DNA of 38,413 bases from Parabacteroides sp. ZJ-118 (GTDB lineage: Bacteria > Bacteroidota > Bacteroidia > Bacteroidales > Tannerellaceae). The position numbers and the translations under genes are program-made. Of the stretch, positions 33,451 through 38,413 are shown in pieces; position 1 is the stretch's first letter, and every line of letters starts with the position of its first letter. The notes beneath the pieces are model-generated. The model ran no database searches, was not told the origin of the DNA, and worked only from the letters and a program-made list of their open reading frames with translations. The stretch is from positions 1-38,413 of the forward strand of contig NZ_JAAKDT010000034.1 of assembly GCF_011038785.1 (NCBI RefSeq), read 5' to 3'.

Positions 33451-34548
33451 ATGAATATCGTGACAAGCAATAGCTCAGATAGAGTGATGGTGCATATACG
33501 CAATCGTCGCAGCCAGGAGACTGTGCGCTGGTATGTACTGACGCTTCCTGCCGCCGTCGGAGGACGTGATAAGATCTATTCGTCAAGAGGATTAGATGTC
33601 GAGCTTTCCCGTCGTAAACGTTGTGGGGAACCCTTGTTCGAGTACTTTGCCCCCTCCTATGTCGAGGCTCGCAAGGTGGGAGGCAAGATGGTCAATACGA
33701 GGAAGCCTCTTTTATACAACTATGTGTTTATCCATGCTTCGGAGAATGAGATTTTCCGTTTGAAACGTACTCTGCCCCTGTATAATCTGCTTCCTCGGGT
33801 ATCCGTGGGCGAGCACTCTCATTTCCCTTACTTGTCGGATCATGAGATGGAGACCTTACGCTGGATGGCAGAATCTTATTCCAATGAGCTTCCGGTGTAC
33901 GTACCGGATAGCAGTCGCTTGTTGAAAGGTGACCGTGTACGTATCACCTCGGGCTCTTTCATGGGGATGGAGGCTGAGGTGGTGGTGCAACCGGGTGGCG
34001 GTCATAAGGATGTCATGGTACGTATCCTGGACTGCATGTGGGTCCCTCTATTTGGGGTAAGGCAAGGCGAGTATGAACTGATCGAGTTGAATACGAAAGG
34101 CAAGCACGTTTATACCCATTTGGATAACGATCGTTTGTCAGACGGTATACACAAGGCGTTGGGGCGTTATTATCTCTCGGGCAAATTGGAGAAGGAAGAC
34201 GAACATCTGGTTCGTGAGGTGCTGAATGGTTATGCTTCCCTTCGTGTGGAGACCGACGTGATGCGTTGCAAGGTCTACTCATTACTCCTTCCGGCCTACA
34301 AGCTGTTGGCCCAGGAGGAGGAGTTCGAACGTTTGCATTCCACCCTGCGCAATATGCTTCCATTGGTTAAGGCGGTGAATTCTCGTGCCTTGCTGCTCGT
34401 CACGCTTTACGGCTGCACGAACAGCAGCCGGTATTACCATATGGCACATGAGCTGGTAGATCCCTGGCGGGATGAGCCTTCGCCCAAGAGAAGCAAGACC
34501 CTGTTGATACAGCGTTTACACGATTACGATAGCTGGCTGAAACATTAA
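33451..34548 (+). CDS. UpxY-family transcription antiterminator with long C-terminal extension
   Basis: This is a 365-aa NusG paralogue. The NGN domain spans about 26-145 (RWYVLTLPAAVGG, then KPLLYNYVFIHA), and the KOW domain about 157-193 (LLKGDRVRITSGSFMGMEAEVVV). UpxY proteins of Bacteroides capsule loci bind RNA polymerase at the locus leader and prevent early termination of their own operon. Bacteroides UpxY proteins are about 170-190 aa; here about 165 further residues follow, mostly helical with conserved-looking Leu and Arg, of unknown role. It is first in an apparent operon with the next two genes (13 and 16 bp spacings) and lies just downstream of the invertible segment. The start codon has no clear Shine-Dalgarno; a later Met at residue 13 is possible. 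Confidence 0.88.
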   Translation: MNIVTSNSSDRVMVHIRNRRSQETVRWYVLTLPAAVGGRDKIYSSRGLDVELSRRKRCGEPLFEYFAPSYVEARKVGGKMVNTRKPLLYNYVFIHASENEIFRLKRTLPLYNLLPRVSVGEHSHFPYLSDHEMETLRWMAESYSNELPVYVPDSSRLLKGDRVRITSGSFMGMEAEVVVQPGGGHKDVMVRILDCMWVPLFGVRQGEYELIELNTKGKHVYTHLDNDRLSDGIHKALGRYYLSGKLEKEDEHLVREVLNGYASLRVETDVMRCKVYSLLLPAYKLLAQEEEFERLHSTLRNMLPLVKAVNSRALLLVTLYGCTNSSRYYHMAHELVDPWRDEPSPKRSKTLLIQRLHDYDSWLKH

Positions 34549-34561
34549 ATAGCGGACTGTC

Positions 34562-35002
34562 ATGAGAAAGGAAAGCGAAACTCCATCCGGCATCCGTTTG
34601 ATGCGGCTGTTGAGAGAGCGTTTGAGAGAGATCCTGGATCGGGAATGCGCGAATCAGGCCTCGATTCATCTATATTGTACGGGATCTTATTGGGCCGCGT
34701 TCGAACGTTCCGCTTATCAGTTACGTCGTGCCTTTCCGGACAGCGAGGTCACGCCGATGCGCTTGCTCGGCTATCCATTCCCGGTTGTCATGGTATCCGT
34801 GACGGATCGTTCGCTTCGTTTGTACGAACGAAAACATATCGCTAAGCAGAACGGGGCGGATTACAAGTTATTAGCGGTACCGGAACTCTCCGCTCCCGCC
34901 TACCAAGCATGGCATACGAGGGAGGTGAAAGGGCTCCCGGCGTTAAACGAACCGGGAGATGCGGATGCCGCCATCGGGAAAATGGTAGAGCACGGAAAAT
35001 AA
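34562..35002 (+). CDS. Hypothetical protein in the UpxZ position
   Basis: This 146-aa protein is one I do not recognise. It is soluble with no signal peptide. An N-terminal helix is very Arg/Glu rich (RLMRLLRERLREILDRE). The middle is a likely alpha/beta unit (ASIHLYCTGSYWAAFERSAY), then a hydrophobic strand pair (RLLGYPFPVVMVSVTDRSL). In Bacteroides capsule loci upxY is followed by upxZ, whose product inhibits the UpxY of other loci. This gene has the same position and size, but I see no sequence match to UpxZ, so that role is only a positional guess. It lies 13 bp after upxY and 16 bp before the dehydratase gene. Confidence 0.75.
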   Translation: MRKESETPSGIRLMRLLRERLREILDRECANQASIHLYCTGSYWAAFERSAYQLRRAFPDSEVTPMRLLGYPFPVVMVSVTDRSLRLYERKHIAKQNGADYKLLAVPELSAPAYQAWHTREVKGLPALNEPGDADAAIGKMVEHGK

Positions 35003-35018
35003 AACAAACAAACTATAA

Positions 35019-36953
35019 ATGATGGATTTCCATAAAGGCAGATGGCGATTGACCTTAGGCCGTCTGGTGAATTTGCGGTATATCAACCGTTGGATCATTT
35101 TTAGCGCGGATCTTTTCGTCTCGCTCTCCGTGTCGTTGCCGGGCGTACTAGGGATATTCTCCATCCTGCATATACATTTCGGGGAGTCTGATGTGCTGAA
35201 AGTGGGCCTCTCCTCATTTGTGGCCAGTGTTGTCTCATTCTTGCTGTTTAAGGCCTATCACGGGGTCATTCGCCATTCCACGCTGCGTGGCTTGTGGCGG
35301 ATCGGTGGCGCTGCGATCGGCAAGTCGCTCTTGATGTTCCTGCTGCTTTGGCTGTTGAAAGCCCGTTTCAGCCCTTCTATCTATTGGTTGGGCGGAATCA
35401 TGGACAGTACGTTGACGATCGTGATGTTGGTTACGTCGCGTGTCTTCGTGATCAATGTCTATAACAGCGTCCTCCTGCAGCTCGGCAAGAAACGCAAGCG
35501 GGTACTGGTCTTTGGCACGGAGGAGGAGAGCGTAATGATCGCTACCTCGGCGAACCGTCAGGTATTCATGCAGAATTATAGCATCATGGGCTTCCTCTCC
35601 TTTGGCAGTTCCAAGAAAAGCATCCGGATCGCGGAGTTGCCGGTCTACCAGATCGAGAACGTGGAGGATCTGTATCGCTTGATCCCTCGCAACAGTTTGG
35701 ATGGCATCCTCTTTCCCAACATAAAGATCGCTCATCAGGAGCGTGACCGCCTGATCCGTTATTGCGAGCAGGCCTCTTTGAAGACGTTGGTCGTCCCGGA
35801 GATGGAGGAGCTGCGCGGAGGTGAGGCGAAGCGTTCGGTCCGAGAGATCCGTATCGAGGATTTGCTAGGTCGTGAGGAGATCCGTATCAATCTGGACGAG
35901 ATCGGCAATCTGCTGGAAGGGAAGACCGTGCTTGTCACGGGAGCCGCCGGCAGTATCGGTAGCGAGATCTGTCGCCAGCTGGCTCATTTCCCGATTAAGA
36001 AGTTGGTTTGCTTCGACTCCGCCGAGACCCCGATGCATAATCTCCGTCTGGAATTGGAGGAGAAATACAAGGAACTGAACTTTGTCCCGGTGATCGGCGA
36101 TGTCCGCAATCCGGACCGTGCGGATTATGTATTCCGCGGTTGGCATCCCCAAGTGGTGTTCCATGCGGCGGCCTACAAGCATGTCCCCTTGATGGAAGAG
36201 AACCCCTGCGAGGCGATTCGAACAAACGTGTTCGGTACCCGTGTGATGGCGGATGCCGCTGTAAGCTATGGCGTGGAGAAGTTCGTGATGATCAGCACGG
36301 ACAAGGCGGTGAACCCCACGAATATCATGGGCTGCAGCAAGCGTCTGGCCGAGATATACGTACAGAGCTTAAGTCTAGCGATCGAGCGAGGAGAGGTGAA
36401 AGGCGATACGCGCTTTATCACGACCCGCTTTGGCAATGTTTTAGGCAGCAATGGGTCGGTTATCCCCCGTTTCCGTGAGCAGATCGCTCAGGGAGGCCCC
36501 GTGACAGTCACCCATCCCGACATTATCCGTTACTTCATGACCATCCCGGAGGCTTGCCGTCTGGTCTTAGAGGCCGGTACGATGGGTAAGGGCGGTGAGA
36601 TCTTCATCTTCGATATGGGAGAGCCGGTGAGGATCGCGGATTTGGCGAAGCGCATGATCGAACTGTCCGGATTGCAGGTGGACAAGGATGTCGAGATCAA
36701 ATACACGGGTCTCCGCCCCGGCGAGAAACTGTACGAGGAACTGCTGAACAACAAGGAGAACACGAAAGAGACCCTTCACGAGAAGATCCGGGTGGCGGCG
36801 GTTCGCGAGTATGACTATAAGGACGTAGTCGAACATATCAATGTATTAACCGAATTATCCCTCCGTGTCCGGATCCTTCCGATGGTAAAGGCGATGAAAG
36901 CCTTCGTGCCCGAGTTCAAGAGCCAGAACTCCCGGTTTGAGGAGTTGGATTGA
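35019..36953 (+). CDS. CapD/WbpM-type membrane nucleotide-sugar 4,6-dehydratase
   Basis: This is a 644-aa inner-membrane enzyme for capsule or O-antigen sugar synthesis. It has four N-terminal membrane segments (about 22-135), a first Rossmann-like domain (KRVLVFGTEEE), then the catalytic SDR domain from about residue 300 with NAD(P)-binding VTGAAGSIGSEICRQL. The catalytic motif is STDKAVNPTNIMGCSKRLAE, with Met in place of the classical Tyr of YxxxK, as is normal for large CapD/WbpM enzymes. The likely reaction is UDP-HexNAc to the 4-keto-6-deoxy sugar; the exact sugar is inferred from the family. It is third in the upxY operon, and no glycosyltransferase follows within the window. Confidence 0.93.
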   Translation: MMDFHKGRWRLTLGRLVNLRYINRWIIFSADLFVSLSVSLPGVLGIFSILHIHFGESDVLKVGLSSFVASVVSFLLFKAYHGVIRHSTLRGLWRIGGAAIGKSLLMFLLLWLLKARFSPSIYWLGGIMDSTLTIVMLVTSRVFVINVYNSVLLQLGKKRKRVLVFGTEEESVMIATSANRQVFMQNYSIMGFLSFGSSKKSIRIAELPVYQIENVEDLYRLIPRNSLDGILFPNIKIAHQERDRLIRYCEQASLKTLVVPEMEELRGGEAKRSVREIRIEDLLGREEIRINLDEIGNLLEGKTVLVTGAAGSIGSEICRQLAHFPIKKLVCFDSAETPMHNLRLELEEKYKELNFVPVIGDVRNPDRADYVFRGWHPQVVFHAAAYKHVPLMEENPCEAIRTNVFGTRVMADAAVSYGVEKFVMISTDKAVNPTNIMGCSKRLAEIYVQSLSLAIERGEVKGDTRFITTRFGNVLGSNGSVIPRFREQIAQGGPVTVTHPDIIRYFMTIPEACRLVLEAGTMGKGGEIFIFDMGEPVRIADLAKRMIELSGLQVDKDVEIKYTGLRPGEKLYEELLNNKENTKETLHEKIRVAAVREYDYKDVVEHINVLTELSLRVRILPMVKAMKAFVPEFKSQNSRFEELD

Positions 36954-36996
36954 GAGGGGAATCCTATCGATTTATGATTTGTCGCGTGTGAATTAT

Positions 36997-37026
36997 TTTG
37001 TTTATCGGGAAGATCCATTATCTTTG
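36997..37026 (+). promoter_or_regulatory. Promoter of the AAA-ATPase-like gene
   Basis: TTTG (36997-37000), an 18-bp spacer and a perfect -7 box TATCTTTG (37019-37026). The next ATG is 29 bp downstream, so this gene does not depend on the capsule promoter. Confidence 0.85.
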
Positions 37027-37055
37027 TAGGAGCGAACCGATAAAAGGAAGAGATC

Positions 37056-38413
37056 ATGGAAGGACTAGATAGGCGATTGTATCCGATAGGGATCCAGACA
37101 TTCTCGAAATTGCGGGAGGGTAATTATGTGTATGTGGACAAAACGGAGTTGGTGTACCGTATGACTCATGGTGCGTCGAGTTATATCTTCTTGAGCCGTC
37201 CCCGCCGTTTCGGCAAGTCTTTGCTGACCTCCACGCTCCGCAGCTACTTCGAGGGTCGTAAGGAGCTGTTCGAGGGGTTGGCCGTCGAGAAATTGGAGAA
37301 GGAGTGGACGAGCCATCCGGTGCTTCATTTCGACATGAGCCTTGGCAAGCACCTGGACAAAGAGGGGCTGAATCGCTATCTCTTGTTCCAATTGGCAGAT
37401 ATGGAGAGGAGGTATGGCTTGAATATGGATTCGGAAGACGCGAATTTACGCTTGACGAATTTAATTAGATGCGCTTACGAGCAGACGGGACAGAAAGTAG
37501 TGGTCTTGATCGATGAGTACGACGCTCCTTTGCTGGATGTGATGCACGAGGATAGGGATCTTCCCGCTCTTCGCAACGTGATGCGTAACTTCTACAGCCC
37601 GTTGAAGGCGTGCGATCCCTACTTGCGTTTCGTCTTCCTGACCGGCATCACGAAATTCTCCCAGTTGAGCATCTTCAGCGAGTTGAACAATATCAAGAAT
37701 ATCAGCATGCTACCGGAGTATGCCACGCTCTGCGGCATCACGGAGGAGGAGATGCGGGAACAGATGGGCGAGGGGATCGACCGGTTGGCTGTCAACCTAG
37801 GCGTATCTCCGGAGGAAGCTTTGAAATCATTGAAACAGAATTACGACGGGTATCGTTTCACGTGGCCGTCGCCCGATATATACAATCCGTTCAGTTTGTT
37901 GAATGCGCTGGCCGATGGTCGGATCGACTCCTACTGGTTCGGCAGCGGAACACCCACTTACCTGATCGAAATGCTGCGTAAGTTCCACGTGATCCCGCAG
38001 GAGATCGGGAATCGAAAATGTGTGGCAGCCGATTTTGACGCACCAACGGAACGGATGACGAGCATCACGCCGTTGCTGTACCAAAGCGGTTATATCACGA
38101 TCGAGAGTTACTCGGCGTTCTCGGGTTTGTATCAGTTGGACATCCCGAATAGGGAAGTGCGGATCGGGTTGATGCGTAGCCTGTTGCCTAACTATGTGCA
38201 ACGTCCTGCCGAGCTGAATACCCTGGTAGCGGAAATGGCGGAGAAGATCTACAACGGTGACATGGAGGGTGCATTGCGGTTGATGCGCACGGTTCTTTCC
38301 ACGATCCCCTATTGCGAAAATACGCATTATGAGGGCCATTACCAACAATTGCTTTATGTGATTTTCACGCTGCTCGGCAATTATGTGGATGTGGAGGTCC
38401 GTACACCAAAGGG
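37056..38413 (+). CDS. AAA-ATPase-like / PD-(D/E)XK-family protein (3' end outside window)
   Basis: At least 452 residues are present and the frame is open at the window edge. The N-terminus (MEGLDRRLYPIGIQTFSKLR, then YVYVDKTELVYRM) is that of the AAA-ATPase_like family, found in many copies in Bacteroidales. A Walker A-like RPRRFGKSLLTSTL and Walker B VVLIDEYDAPLLD are present, and LRFVFLTGITKFSQLSIFSELN is a family hallmark. Full-length members (about 520-580 aa) usually end in a PD-(D/E)XK nuclease-like domain, which would lie beyond the window. The biological role is unclear; the family is often linked to mobile or variable loci. It has its own promoter and is not clearly part of the capsule operon. 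Confidence 0.9.
   Translation, partial: MEGLDRRLYPIGIQTFSKLREGNYVYVDKTELVYRMTHGASSYIFLSRPRRFGKSLLTSTLRSYFEGRKELFEGLAVEKLEKEWTSHPVLHFDMSLGKHLDKEGLNRYLLFQLADMERRYGLNMDSEDANLRLTNLIRCAYEQTGQKVVVLIDEYDAPLLDVMHEDRDLPALRNVMRNFYSPLKACDPYLRFVFLTGITKFSQLSIFSELNNIKNISMLPEYATLCGITEEEMREQMGEGIDRLAVNLGVSPEEALKSLKQNYDGYRFTWPSPDIYNPFSLLNALADGRIDSYWFGSGTPTYLIEMLRKFHVIPQEIGNRKCVAADFDAPTERMTSITPLLYQSGYITIESYSAFSGLYQLDIPNREVRIGLMRSLLPNYVQRPAELNTLVAEMAEKIYNGDMEGALRLMRTVLSTIPYCENTHYEGHYQQLLYVIFTLLGNYVDVEVRTPK

Overview
The window looks like chromosomal DNA of a Bacteroidales gut bacterium, most likely Parabacteroides (P. distasonis or a close relative). The grounds are a SusC/SusD pair, Bacteroidetes-type promoters (-33 TTTG / -7 TAnnTTTG, several with a perfect -7 box), a fused SecDF with an acidic insert, DUF4468 proteins, and a capsule-type locus that opens with a tyrosine recombinase, an inverted-repeat-bounded segment and an UpxY-type NusG paralogue. 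The species name is inference; the phylum-level call is well supported.

Layout. 1-306: non-coding, ending in a strong minus-strand terminator. 307-6505 (minus): a SusC/SusD outer-membrane uptake pair preceded by a small lipoprotein gene, with no glycosidase or regulator beside it. 6506-7447: a 0.94 kb non-coding stretch with an orphan plus-strand terminator-like hairpin and a roughly 144-bp imperfect palindrome. 7448-9062 (plus): ROK-family sugar kinase and a zinc-ribbon Nudix hydrolase. 9159-17243 (plus): a compact five-gene run of a 999-aa TPR protein, a C-terminal-barrel outer-membrane protein, two histidine-kinase-like proteins and a receiver-PP2C phosphatase, with a possible 37-aa gene in the middle. 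The first kinase has Asp where the phospho-accepting His should be; the second is canonical. 17258-19519 (minus): a SUMF1-domain/sialidase-like fusion and a small TPR protein. 19682-28766: housekeeping genes topA, argS and HU, two rhomboid proteases overlapping by 29 bp, a membrane-anchored EEP-family hydrolase and two DUF4468 secreted proteins. 28939-31947: secDF, closed by a strong terminator.

32046-38413 is the most dynamic part. A tyrosine recombinase is followed by a segment bounded by perfect 22-bp inverted repeats (32986-33007 and 33316-33337), then an unusually long UpxY-like antiterminator, an unrecognised 146-aa protein where UpxZ would be expected, and a membrane CapD/WbpM-type nucleotide-sugar dehydratase. 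This is the architecture of a phase-variable capsular polysaccharide locus: the recombinase would flip the segment and so connect or disconnect a promoter from upxY and the genes beyond. The best promoter match inside the segment points left in this assembly, so the locus may be captured OFF; that is tentative. No glycosyltransferase follows before the window ends. The next gene is an AAA-ATPase-like protein with its own promoter, truncated by the window edge.

All calls come from reading the sequence and translations; no database search or structure prediction was run.
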